Source of the DNA: CAYVQZ01 sp964453435
Lineage (GTDB): Bacteria; Abyssobacteria; SURF-5
Assembly: GCA_964453435.1 (NCBI GenBank)
Contig: CAYVQZ010000003.1
Location: forward strand, 62,001 to 126,000
Reading direction: 5' to 3'
Length of the DNA stretch: 64,000 nucleotides
Shown: positions 16,692 through 25,445 of the stretch, one piece after another
Layout of the letters: each line of letters begins with the position of its first letter
How positions within the stretch are numbered: the stretch's first letter is position 1
The notes under the pieces: model-generated
The model's input: only the letters and a program-made list of their open reading frames with translations
What the model was told of the DNA's origin: nothing
Databases searched by the model: none
Made by a program: the position numbers and the translations under genes

Positions 16692-18224
16692 ATGAGAGGT
16701 GTTATGTCCCGAAAAATGAAGACAGAGACGATTCAAAGGCAGGGAGTTCTCGTTGACCCGTACAGACGATTGACGAGTCGACAAATCAGGGCCATACATG
16801 AGGCTTCCCTCGATATCCTTTGGGAAGTCGGAATAACGTGCAACAACCCGAGGATTATCGAGTTGTTGGCCGCGAACGGAGCGGCGATTGACAGAAAGAA
16901 CGGCGAAACGGTGGCGAAGCTTCCCGCAAAGCTCGTCGCGCAAGCCGTGGAAAGTTCTCCCCGCGCCGTCGTGCTCGGCGCGCGCAACCCCGATAATCGT
17001 TTGATTCTTGATGCGCGGGAACCACGAGTGAGATTTGGCACAGGCTCGGAGACGAATATATGGCTGAGCCTGGAATGGGAGAACAACACTATCCCCGGCT
17101 TCCGCGAGCATCGGGGAACTCTCGAGCGACTCTGCAAGTCCGCCCGTTTGTGCGACCACTTGGAGTCGGTCGATTTTTTCATCCGGAACGTGAACATTCA
17201 AGACGAGAACATAGACGATGATAACAAGGATGTCAACGTCTTCTTTGGCAGCCTCAGCAATATAACCAAGCATGTAATGGCAGGTATTAATAATGTGGAA
17301 AAACTGGCGGACGTGGTTCGAATGGCCGAACTCATAACAGGCGGCGCCGATGCTTTTCGGGCCAACCCGATTATTTCTTTCATCACCTGCGTCATCAAGA
17401 GTCCGTTGCAGTTGGTCGATGACACGGCGGACAAGTTGGTGGCGATAGCCGAGCGGGGCATACCGCTTGTTATCTCTTCGTCTCCCCAGGGCGGCGCAAC
17501 GGGGCCGATTGACGAGGGGGACATGGTCGCGATGATTAACGCCGAAATCCTTGCCGGCGTCCTCCTTGCCCAGCTTGTCCGGCCGGCGGCGCCGGTGCTG
17601 TATGGCGCTGTGCCCGCGCGAGCGCGAATGGACACCCTGCACAACATGTATGGAGCGCCCGAGACGAACCAGTACAACATTGACTGCGTTCAGATGGCGC
17701 GATTCTACGATATTCCGTGCTATTCGACCGCCGGGGTGAGCGACGCCGCGATACCGGGCATTCAAACGACGATGGAGAAGATGTTGTCCCATCTGAGCGT
17801 AACGATGAGCGGACCCCAGTACCTGCACTATGCCTTCGGCCTGCTCGACAAAACCAACATCTTCTGTCCGGCGCAGGCAGTGCTCGACGACGCGCACATC
17901 GCAGCGGTCAAGCATTTCTGCCGCAAGCCGGAAATAACCAAAACAAGCCTGAACAAAGGCGTCGCTCAGCTCAAACAGGTGATGGATTCCTCTCACAAAC
18001 TTTTCGCGAGATACGCCCGGAAGGGAATGCGGTCAGGCGCTATCTCCCGACCCTACCCGTTCGAAGCCGCCGCGCTCGAGGACACGACACTGTTCCAGGC
18101 CGATTCCGTCGCGCGCGAACTGATGGAAAAGACCGTGGAACCGATTCCCGACGATGTCGTGGAGAGAATCTTCGCGGCGCTCCCGGGAATCGTGTCCCAA
18201 CTGAAGCCGGCGCTGAGAGAATGA
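16692..18224 (+). CDS. MttB-superfamily corrinoid methyltransferase (non-pyrrolysine) B
   Basis: Second MttB-type methyltransferase, 510 residues, clearly paralogous to the gene at 14377 (shared ITKHVMAGI/SSKHVMGGI and STAGVSDA/TAGMSDA segments) but divergent elsewhere. No in-frame TAG. AGGAGA precedes the ATG at 16692; another ATG lies four codons in. It overlaps the following SAM methyltransferase by ATGA. Two paralogues in one operon suggest either two substrates (for example betaine and dimethylglycine-type compounds) or a heteromer. The substrate is not determined. Confidence 0.88.
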   Translation: MRGVMSRKMKTETIQRQGVLVDPYRRLTSRQIRAIHEASLDILWEVGITCNNPRIIELLAANGAAIDRKNGETVAKLPAKLVAQAVESSPRAVVLGARNPDNRLILDAREPRVRFGTGSETNIWLSLEWENNTIPGFREHRGTLERLCKSARLCDHLESVDFFIRNVNIQDENIDDDNKDVNVFFGSLSNITKHVMAGINNVEKLADVVRMAELITGGADAFRANPIISFITCVIKSPLQLVDDTADKLVAIAERGIPLVISSSPQGGATGPIDEGDMVAMINAEILAGVLLAQLVRPAAPVLYGAVPARARMDTLHNMYGAPETNQYNIDCVQMARFYDIPCYSTAGVSDAAIPGIQTTMEKMLSHLSVTMSGPQYLHYAFGLLDKTNIFCPAQAVLDDAHIAAVKHFCRKPEITKTSLNKGVAQLKQVMDSSHKLFARYARKGMRSGAISRPYPFEAAALEDTTLFQADSVARELMEKTVEPIPDDVVERIFAALPGIVSQLKPALRE

Positions 18225-19492
18225 GTGGTGATTCCATGGATTCCGGTTCCGCATACACCGAAGCCGTCAACACGGGTCAGTACCAGAAAGACCAGGGCCT
18301 GGTTAAAAAGTACGACAACGTCCGCATCTACTGGGAAGATGAAATAACGCGACATTTTGTTCGCCCGCACATCGAGCGGATGACGATGGAAAAAGAGCAG
18401 CGCCTCGAGCGGTTGCGGATTCTCGATTTGGGATGCGGCAGCGGTGACGGGTTCGAGTTGCTCAAAGGCGTTCGCCGGAAAGACAACAATCTCACGACAC
18501 AGGAGATCTACGCCATCAACGGCGAAGACCTCGGCCTCTATCTCGGGTTGGACAACAATGCGGCCCTTATTGAACAGGCAAAACAGGTCCACGGGAGTAA
18601 TCGCAAGCTCGACTTCGTTCAGGGCGACTTCTCAGAACTCACGAAAACCGTGAAGGATTACGGACCCTTCGACCTTTTCTTCAGCTCGTACGGAACGATG
18701 TCTCATTGCACTGATGAACAGTTTGTCGAGCTAATGGTACAGATCGCCGAACTGTGCGGAGACTATGGGCTGGTCGTGTGCGATTGGCTCGGGCGCTACG
18801 TGTACGCGTGGCAGAACCTGTGGGACAGCGACCTTTCGCAAAGCCAATTCATGGATTACCGTATTTCCTATATCTACCCGGATGACATGAGGGACAAACT
18901 GCAAATAGAGAGTTTCCCGCTCAAGCTCATGAGCCCCGATGAGGTCCACCGGCTTATCGAGAAGGCAAACGAGAAAGCGGAAAAGCAATTCGACCTGCTC
19001 AGGCTTGCGGACCGCTCCATCTTTGTCAGTCGCCATATGGACACCGGCGACTATAACAGTAGCTGCCAGCCGATACGGCGCCGCGTTAATTCGCTGCATG
19101 AAGACTTTCTCCGCACGCCGCTCGAACAATTGATTATCGACTATTATCCAAAGCCCGGATTCGCCGAGGTCAACTCCTACCTCGAACGGCTTCAAATAAG
19201 CTGGAACACGCTGGTGAAATACACGATGTTTCTTTTGGACAATTACGACCGCGACACCGAGACGTTTCGAGAGGACAAACCCCTTTCCGGCGATTACCCC
19301 CGGGTGCTCGCGAAAAATATGCAGGAAATGAAAAAGGTAATCCAGGGCACCGGATGGATACAGACCGGCGACGTGAGGGCGAACATCATCGAGCCGCAGC
19401 TTGGCTATGCTCTCAGGCAGCTCGAGATCGAGTTGCAGGAAGGACTGGGTGTGGGCCATGGCCTGGTTGCGATACTGGAAGTCCACAAGTAA
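18221..19492 (+). CDS. SAM-dependent methyltransferase
   Basis: 423-residue class I methyltransferase. Motif I is RILDLGCGSGDGFELL (residues about 65-80), followed by an acidic residue in YLGLDNNAALIEQA and a motif II-like DLFFSSYGTMSH. The N-terminus (QYQKDQGLVKKYDNVRIYWED) and the long C-terminal half are not recognised. The start ATG overlaps the preceding stop, and the frame is open for a further 168 codons upstream inside the mttB-like gene, but that stretch is shadow sequence. Its place among corrinoid and betaine genes suggests action on an osmolyte or amine, possibly methylating in the opposite sense to the MttB enzymes. Substrate unknown. Confidence 0.85.
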   Translation: MSGDSMDSGSAYTEAVNTGQYQKDQGLVKKYDNVRIYWEDEITRHFVRPHIERMTMEKEQRLERLRILDLGCGSGDGFELLKGVRRKDNNLTTQEIYAINGEDLGLYLGLDNNAALIEQAKQVHGSNRKLDFVQGDFSELTKTVKDYGPFDLFFSSYGTMSHCTDEQFVELMVQIAELCGDYGLVVCDWLGRYVYAWQNLWDSDLSQSQFMDYRISYIYPDDMRDKLQIESFPLKLMSPDEVHRLIEKANEKAEKQFDLLRLADRSIFVSRHMDTGDYNSSCQPIRRRVNSLHEDFLRTPLEQLIIDYYPKPGFAEVNSYLERLQISWNTLVKYTMFLLDNYDRDTETFREDKPLSGDYPRVLAKNMQEMKKVIQGTGWIQTGDVRANIIEPQLGYALRQLEIELQEGLGVGHGLVAILEVHK

Positions 19493-19507
19493 CCCCTTTT
19501 TCCATTC

Positions 19508-20674
19508 ATGATAGAACTGAAAGACGTTTCAAAGGTCTATCCTGACAATCAGCCCGCCGTAAAGAACTTCTCTCTCACCGTGGCAGACGGAGAGACCGTC
19601 GTTCTCATCGGCTCGAGCGGATGCGGGAAGACAACGACACTGAAAATGATCAACAGGCTCATCGAGCCCACCTCCGGCGAGATATATATCAACGCAGAAA
19701 ACATACTCAAGCTGAGCCCCGTTGCCCTGCGTCGCGACATCGGTTACGTCATCCAGCAGATCGGACTGTTCCCGCACATGACAATCAGAGAAAACGTCGA
19801 AATCGTGCCATCCCTTCTGGGCTGGCCGGAAGACCGCCGCCGCAGCCGCTCCCACGAGTTGATGAGCCTTGTGGGCCTGGCGCCCGACGTGTACTCCGAC
19901 CGCTTCCCCCATGAGTTAAGTGGCGGACAGCAGCAACGGGTGGGGGTCGCCAGGGCGCTTGCGGCCGACCCGCCGACTCTCCTGATGGACGAGCCGTTCG
20001 GCGCGCTGGACCCGATCACCCGGCGCGACATCCAGGAGGAATTTCAAACTCTGAAACGGGAAATCAAAAAGACAATCGTCTTTGTCACTCACGACATTAT
20101 TGAAGCGGTGACTCTCGGAGACCGAATCGCGGTCATGAATAAGGGGAAATTGATTCAGTTGGGGTCCGCACACGAAATACTGTCTCATCCCGCCAATCCG
20201 ATGGTCGAAAAAATCATCGGCCACCAGCGGTTTCAGCTCACCTTGAGCTCGGAGAACATCGAGACAGCGGCGGACACCGACATCGCGACGGTCTCGGCAA
20301 AATTCCTTGAAAAACCGGTGGAAGACGCGCGTAATCTTATGAGAAAACGCCGGACCGGGATATTGCCCGTAGTTGACGAACAAGAACGGGTAGTCGGTGT
20401 GTTGACGGATGAACGCTTGTCGCGCGCGAATGAGAACGAAACCCTCAACGAGGTGATTCAGCCGCCTCCGCACACAATCGATAGCGACACCAGCCTCCTT
20501 ACGGCGCTCAATCTGATGATTGAAAAAGACGTGCAGATGTCCGTGCTGGTAAACAGGGATGGAAAGTTCGGGGGAATTCTGTCACGAAAGAGCCTGCTCG
20601 GAACAATCGCAAACTTATTCGATGCCGAGGGCTCGGACAGCGCCAAAACGAAGAGAGTTACGGGGAAACCATGA
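19508..20674 (+). CDS. opuCA: Quaternary-amine ABC importer ATPase with CBS domains
   Basis: 388-residue ATPase of the ProV/OpuCA group. Walker A GSSGCGKTT, signature LSGGQQQR and Walker B LLMDEPFGALD are intact. After about residue 245 comes a CBS-domain pair (VEDARNLMRKRRTGILPV and TALNLMIEKDVQMSVLV), which in OpuA/OpuC transporters senses ionic strength or nucleotides. It overlaps the permease gene by ATGA. Together they would import glycine betaine, choline or carnitine, the likely substrate source for the MttB enzymes upstream and also a compatible solute. Confidence 0.92.
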   Translation: MIELKDVSKVYPDNQPAVKNFSLTVADGETVVLIGSSGCGKTTTLKMINRLIEPTSGEIYINAENILKLSPVALRRDIGYVIQQIGLFPHMTIRENVEIVPSLLGWPEDRRRSRSHELMSLVGLAPDVYSDRFPHELSGGQQQRVGVARALAADPPTLLMDEPFGALDPITRRDIQEEFQTLKREIKKTIVFVTHDIIEAVTLGDRIAVMNKGKLIQLGSAHEILSHPANPMVEKIIGHQRFQLTLSSENIETAADTDIATVSAKFLEKPVEDARNLMRKRRTGILPVVDEQERVVGVLTDERLSRANENETLNEVIQPPPHTIDSDTSLLTALNLMIEKDVQMSVLVNRDGKFGGILSRKSLLGTIANLFDAEGSDSAKTKRVTGKP

Positions 20675-22212
20675 CCGAGTATTTCGAGTTTTTTCTATCC
20701 CGTTCGCCGGAAATCGCCTGGCTCACGGTCGAGCACATACGGATAACCCTGGTCTCGGTGGCGCTGGCGGTGCTGCTCGGCGTGCCGACCGGAATCATCC
20801 TCGTGAGAATCCGGCGGCTGGCCACGCCTGTCATTGGGGCGACGAGCGTAATCCAGACGATTCCGAGCCTCGCCCTTCTCGGTTTCATGATTCCCTTGCT
20901 CGGAATCGGCGTCAAACCGGCCATCGTGGCGCTGTTTCTTTACGCTCTGCTGCCAATAGTCAGAAACACATATACGGGGGTCGACCAGGTGGACCCGGCG
21001 CTGATAGAGGCCGGCATCGGGATGGGAATGACGAACCGTCAAATGCTGCGGAGGGTGCAAATTCCGCTTTCATTGCCCGTGATAATGGCGGGAGTCAGAA
21101 CCTCGACAGTCATCAATGTGGGCGTAGCCACGCTGTGCGCGCTCATCGGCGCCGGCGGGCTTGGCGAGCTTATCTTCCGCGGAATCGCGATGGTGAACAG
21201 CCAGATGATTATTGCGGGAGCCCTGCCGGCCGCCCTCTTGGCGCTCGTTTTCGACGGAGTACTCGGACTCATCGAGAAAGGGCTCATGGCGAGGAAACGC
21301 TTTTCGCCGAAGCTCCTGGCGGGTGTCGGTTTCTCGAGCTTGCTCTTCCTCGCGGCTCTTATCCCGTCCGAGTACGCGAAAAAAGATGCGCGGAAAATCA
21401 CAATCGGGTCCAAGGAATTCACCGAACAAATTATCCTGGGTGAGATCATGGCCCAGTTGATTGAATCAAACACCGACGTGTCCGTGACCAGAAAGTTCGG
21501 ACTGGGCGGCACTATGGTCTGTTTCAACGCCTTGACAAATGGCGACATCGACGTGTATCCCGAATACACCGGCACCGGCTTGACGGCGATCCTGGCCCGG
21601 CAGGCAATCTCGGACCCGAAAGAGGTGTTTCGTATCGTAAGCGAGGAGTTCGAGCGCGAATACAACCTGGTCTGGCTGAGTCCGTTCGGTTTTAACAACA
21701 CGTATGCGCTCGCCATGAGAGAACAACACGCCGAAAAGCTCGGAATCGAGAAAATAAGCGATTTGGCCGGGCATGGGCAAAGACTGCGGCCGGGCTTCAC
21801 CCAGGAATTCCTCGAACGGCCCGACGGGTATCCGGGCCTCAGGCGGCATTACGGTCTGGCCTTCGCCCGCGAACCCAAGGGAATGGACCCCGGAATCATG
21901 TATATCGCGCTCAGGGAAAGAGATGTCGATCTTATTTGTGCATTCGCCACGGACGGGCGCATTCCGGCTTTCAACTTGCGGGTTCTCGAGGATGACAAGC
22001 ACTATTTTCCTCCGTATTATGCAGCCCCCCTCGTGCGCGGGGAGACGCTTGCTCGCATCCCCGAACTGAGCGGCGTTTTGGGCAAGCTGGCCGGCCTCAT
22101 CGACGACGCAAAGATGGCCGAACTGAATTATGAGGTGGACGAGCAGGGACGGTCGCCCGAGGCGGTCGCTTCCGCCTTTCTCCAAGAGGCGGGGTTGACC
22201 ACAAACGGATGA
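20671..22212 (+). CDS. Quaternary-amine importer permease fused to substrate-binding domain
   Basis: 513-residue fusion. Residues 1-215 form a ProW/OpuCB-type permease with about six membrane spans (ITLVSVALAVLLGVPTGI, TSVIQTIPSLALLGFM) and the EAA-like loop EAGIGMGMTNRQMLRRVQIP. A further span near residue 210-228 leads into an OpuCC-type binding domain (ITIGSKEFTEQIILGE, DIDVYPEYTGTGLTAIL) which would face outside and be tethered to the channel. Fused permease-binding proteins of this kind are known for OpuA-type systems. It works with the ATPase just upstream. Confidence 0.92.
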   Translation: MTEYFEFFLSRSPEIAWLTVEHIRITLVSVALAVLLGVPTGIILVRIRRLATPVIGATSVIQTIPSLALLGFMIPLLGIGVKPAIVALFLYALLPIVRNTYTGVDQVDPALIEAGIGMGMTNRQMLRRVQIPLSLPVIMAGVRTSTVINVGVATLCALIGAGGLGELIFRGIAMVNSQMIIAGALPAALLALVFDGVLGLIEKGLMARKRFSPKLLAGVGFSSLLFLAALIPSEYAKKDARKITIGSKEFTEQIILGEIMAQLIESNTDVSVTRKFGLGGTMVCFNALTNGDIDVYPEYTGTGLTAILARQAISDPKEVFRIVSEEFEREYNLVWLSPFGFNNTYALAMREQHAEKLGIEKISDLAGHGQRLRPGFTQEFLERPDGYPGLRRHYGLAFAREPKGMDPGIMYIALRERDVDLICAFATDGRIPAFNLRVLEDDKHYFPPYYAAPLVRGETLARIPELSGVLGKLAGLIDDAKMAELNYEVDEQGRSPEAVASAFLQEAGLTTNG

Positions 22213-22249
22213 ACGGTGAACGTACTTTGCAGACGGAAAGGAGTTGCAG

Positions 22250-23740
22250 ATGAGCGGCATCATAGCGATATATGGTCCCGACGCGGAGAACGAGAAGGAA
22301 CTCGCCGAAGAAATGCTTTCGAGAATAAGGCATCGCGGGCCGAGTTTCGCCAATATCTTTTCTGACACCGGCGTAATCCTGGGTTTTGTGGGAAAAGGAA
22401 CGCCTTCGGAATCCTCCGGTTTGCCGTATCGGGACAAGAACGGCTCTCAGGCGGTTACATGTGACGCCGAGATATACAATGCCGACACGCTTCTGTCGGC
22501 CTCGCAAACGGATGCGTCCTTCGAAGCCAACAGCGCACGGGCAATCGTGAATGCGTATAAGCAGGACGGCGAAACCTTTGTGAGGAATCTCGACGGCCAG
22601 TTCAGTTTCGTCCTTTTCGACAACGGCGACCTTGTCGCGGCGCGGGACCCTCTCGGTGTCATTCCCCTTTATACTGCTGAACGAGACGGACTGAAATTAT
22701 TCTCATCGGAACTGAAATGCCTGAGCGGGCTGGCATCGAACATACAAGAATTTCCCCCGGGAAGGCTATTCCATTCCCGGTCGGGTTTCCGCCGATATTG
22801 CAGCCTGGAGCCGGAAATCTCGGAGAATCAATCCGTTGATTCGCTGTGCGCACAATTGAGGGAGTTGCTCGAGGTTGCGGTTCGAAAGCGGCTGGAGTGC
22901 TGCGACAAGAAAAAAGGAGTGTTCTTGAGCGGAGGGGTGGACAGCAGCGTTATCGCGGCGGTGGTGAGCAAGTTCCTGCCGGGAGTCGATTCCTTCACCG
23001 TCGGCATGGAGAACGGCGAAGATGTTCCGAATGCCCGACTCGTGGCAAAGCATTTGGGGACGAATTCCCATGTACATATTTTTGAGATCGCTGAGGTTCT
23101 CGAAGTCCTTCCGAAGGTACTATATCACCTCGAATCGTTCGACGCGCCGCTGGTGCGCAGCGCGACCGCAAACTACATAGCGAGTGGTATGGCGTCACAG
23201 GTTGTCGACACGATATTAATCGGGGAAGGCGGAGATGAGAACTTCGGAGGGTACCATCATGTGAAAAGGTTCAAATCGCCCGAAGAACAGCAGAAAGAGT
23301 TCATAAACCTTATGTTGGCTCTTCACAACATGGGCTTCATGAGAACCGACCGAATGAACTGGGCGCATTCCTTAAATGTGAGAGCACCGTTTTTCGACTC
23401 GGCGGTCGTGAACCTGGCCATGAGCATTCATCCCAAGCTGAAACTGTACGGTGATGAACAAATCGAGAAATGGATTTTGCGGAAAGCGTTCGAAGACTAT
23501 CTTCCCGAGGAGGTCGTCTGGCGTCCCAAGAAGCAGTTTGCGCGCGGCTCCGGCTCCGATGACCTTCTCACGCGACATGCGGAAAGCGAAATCAGCGATT
23601 CGGACTTCGACAATGGCAAAAGACGTTACCCCGACATCGAGTTCCGCTGGAAAGAGGAATGGTGGTACTTCACGATTTTCAGGGAGCGCTTCGGCGACGA
23701 CCCCTCAACGCTGTCCACGGTGGGCCGCTGGTACGAGTAG
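22250..23740 (+). CDS. Asparagine-synthase-like ligase lacking the glutaminase nucleophile
   Basis: 496-residue AsnB-family protein. The C-terminal ATP-pyrophosphatase domain has the P-loop GVFLSGGVDSSVIAAVV and should adenylate a carboxylate. The N-terminal class II amidotransferase domain is degenerate: it begins MSGIIAIYG, with Ser where Cys2 is needed. The CNGEIYN loop reads CDAEIYN, and the RLSIID segment is lost. It probably uses free ammonia or an amine, as in beta-lactam-synthetase-like members that also lost the Cys. AAAGGAG lies six bases before the ATG at 22250. An intact paralogue follows at 23894, so the two may act on one pathway or as a pair. Confidence 0.87.
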   Translation: MSGIIAIYGPDAENEKELAEEMLSRIRHRGPSFANIFSDTGVILGFVGKGTPSESSGLPYRDKNGSQAVTCDAEIYNADTLLSASQTDASFEANSARAIVNAYKQDGETFVRNLDGQFSFVLFDNGDLVAARDPLGVIPLYTAERDGLKLFSSELKCLSGLASNIQEFPPGRLFHSRSGFRRYCSLEPEISENQSVDSLCAQLRELLEVAVRKRLECCDKKKGVFLSGGVDSSVIAAVVSKFLPGVDSFTVGMENGEDVPNARLVAKHLGTNSHVHIFEIAEVLEVLPKVLYHLESFDAPLVRSATANYIASGMASQVVDTILIGEGGDENFGGYHHVKRFKSPEEQQKEFINLMLALHNMGFMRTDRMNWAHSLNVRAPFFDSAVVNLAMSIHPKLKLYGDEQIEKWILRKAFEDYLPEEVVWRPKKQFARGSGSDDLLTRHAESEISDSDFDNGKRRYPDIEFRWKEEWWYFTIFRERFGDDPSTLSTVGRWYE

Positions 23741-23893
23741 CATGTGGCCGGTGGGCGCAGCATGAGTGGCAACGAGAGTGTTCAAATCGTCGCGACAAGA
23801 ATTCATCATAATCACGAATCATAAATACGGCAGGCCGCGCCGACAGTTGACGGAGGGGCCCGCAGTTCGCCGATTGGAAAGGAGCATCGAACA

Positions 23894-25375
23894 GTGTGTG
23901 GAATAGCAGGAGTATGGGGCGAAGAGAATCCTTATCTTGTCCGGAAAATGTTGTCGAAGCTCACGCACCGGGGCCCGGACGATGAGGGAATACATTGCGA
24001 CCACAACATCACGCTCGGGCACACCCGGTTGTCGATTATCGATGTTCAGAGGGGACGCCAGCCCTTGTTCAACGAAGACAAGAGTATCGTTCTGGTCTGC
24101 AACGGCGAGATATACAATCACAATGCCCTCCGCAACGAATTGGCGCACCACACGTTTCAAACGCGCAGCGACTCCGAAGTGATACTCCACCTGTACGAGG
24201 ACCTGGGTCCCGCGTGCGTTGAAAAACTGGACGGCATGTTCAGTTTCGTGCTCTGCGACGGCGCCGACATGATGGTTGCGCGCGATCCTCTCGGCATCAA
24301 GCCGCTCTACTACAGCGAGCATCTCGGCCGGTGGTATTTCGCTTCGGAAATCAAGGCTGTGATGGGGCTTGTCGAGGATATTGCGGAATTCCCGAACGGT
24401 CACTATTACTATTCTCCTTCCGGTTTCCACAGGTACTATTCATTGCCGCGCCACCCACCGAAAATCGCCGATGTCGATGAGGCCGTTGTCGGCGTGAGAA
24501 AACTGTTTGAGAAGGCGGTCGTCAAGCGACTCATGGCGGATGTTCCGCTGGGAGTCTTGCTGAGCGGCGGATTAGACAGCAGCCTGGTGAGCGCCGTCGC
24601 CTCGAAACACAAGAAGAATATGAATTCTTTCAGCGTAGGCGTTGAAGGAAGCGCCGACATCGAGGCCGCCCGGCTCATGGCCGACTTTCTGGATGTCAAC
24701 CATCATGAATATGTCTACACGATAGACGAGATGCTCGATATCCTGCCGACCGTCATCTATTATCTCGAATCGTACGACGCGCCGCTGGTGCGAAGCGCGA
24801 TACCCACGTATTTCGTGTCGAGACTCGCGCGTCGGTATGTGAAGGTCATTCTCAGCGGCGAGGGCTCGGACGAACTGTTCAGCGGATACCACTATTACAA
24901 GAAGTGTCCGGAAGATTTGCTTCATGACGAACTCGTGCGGAGCGTTGACGGTTTGCACAATATCAATCTGCAGCGCCTGGACCGCCTGTCCATGGCTCAC
25001 TCGCTAGAAGCGCGCGTGCCGTTTCTCGACATCGACTTCGTGGAATATGCGTTGCAGCTCAGCGCTTCCTTGAAGATCGACCGGCAAACCGGTACCGAGA
25101 AATGGATTCTGAGAAAAGCCTTCGAGGGGGTGCTTCCCGATGAGATCGTGTGGAGAGTGAAGACACAATTCGCGAAGGGCTGCGGCTCCGCCGGGCTGAT
25201 TGAAAATCATGTGGAAAACCTTATTTCTGACAGGGAATACCGGGAAACGCTCGAGATGGACCCGCATTGCCGCGCGCGTTCCAAGGAAGAGTTGTTCTAC
25301 TACCGAATGTTCAAGGAACACTTCGGCAACGAAAGTGTGGTAAAATCGGTCGGCCGTTGGGAAGAGATTTATTAG
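23894..25375 (+). CDS. Asparagine synthase family ligase, glutamine-dependent
   Basis: 493-residue AsnB-type enzyme starting at GTG with AAAGGAG nine bases upstream. The N-terminus MCGIAGVWG exposes the catalytic Cys2, and the glutaminase loops TRLSIIDVQ, CNGEIYN and TRSDSEV are present. The synthase domain has GVLLSGGLDSSLVSAVA and SGEGSDELFSGYHYY. It could make asparagine or amidate another carboxylate. It is closely similar to the degenerate paralogue at 22250 (shared YYLESYDAPLVRSA / YHLESFDAPLVRSA). The setting among osmolyte genes leaves open an osmolyte-amide or modified-amine product. Confidence 0.9.
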   Translation: MCGIAGVWGEENPYLVRKMLSKLTHRGPDDEGIHCDHNITLGHTRLSIIDVQRGRQPLFNEDKSIVLVCNGEIYNHNALRNELAHHTFQTRSDSEVILHLYEDLGPACVEKLDGMFSFVLCDGADMMVARDPLGIKPLYYSEHLGRWYFASEIKAVMGLVEDIAEFPNGHYYYSPSGFHRYYSLPRHPPKIADVDEAVVGVRKLFEKAVVKRLMADVPLGVLLSGGLDSSLVSAVASKHKKNMNSFSVGVEGSADIEAARLMADFLDVNHHEYVYTIDEMLDILPTVIYYLESYDAPLVRSAIPTYFVSRLARRYVKVILSGEGSDELFSGYHYYKKCPEDLLHDELVRSVDGLHNINLQRLDRLSMAHSLEARVPFLDIDFVEYALQLSASLKIDRQTGTEKWILRKAFEGVLPDEIVWRVKTQFAKGCGSAGLIENHVENLISDREYRETLEMDPHCRARSKEELFYYRMFKEHFGNESVVKSVGRWEEIY

Positions 25376-25445
25376 CTTTTAACATGGCCTTTCGAGCGGA
25401 TGTCCGCACCCCGAATGATAGACGTCAGTGATTGAATCTCACATT

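Noticed and set aside
16680..17996. Minus-strand open frame of 438 codons
   Set aside because: Antisense shadow of the second mttB-like gene.
14377..18224. Pyrrolysine-dependent MttB
   Set aside because: Both frames run full length with no in-frame TAG, so pyrrolysine is not needed.
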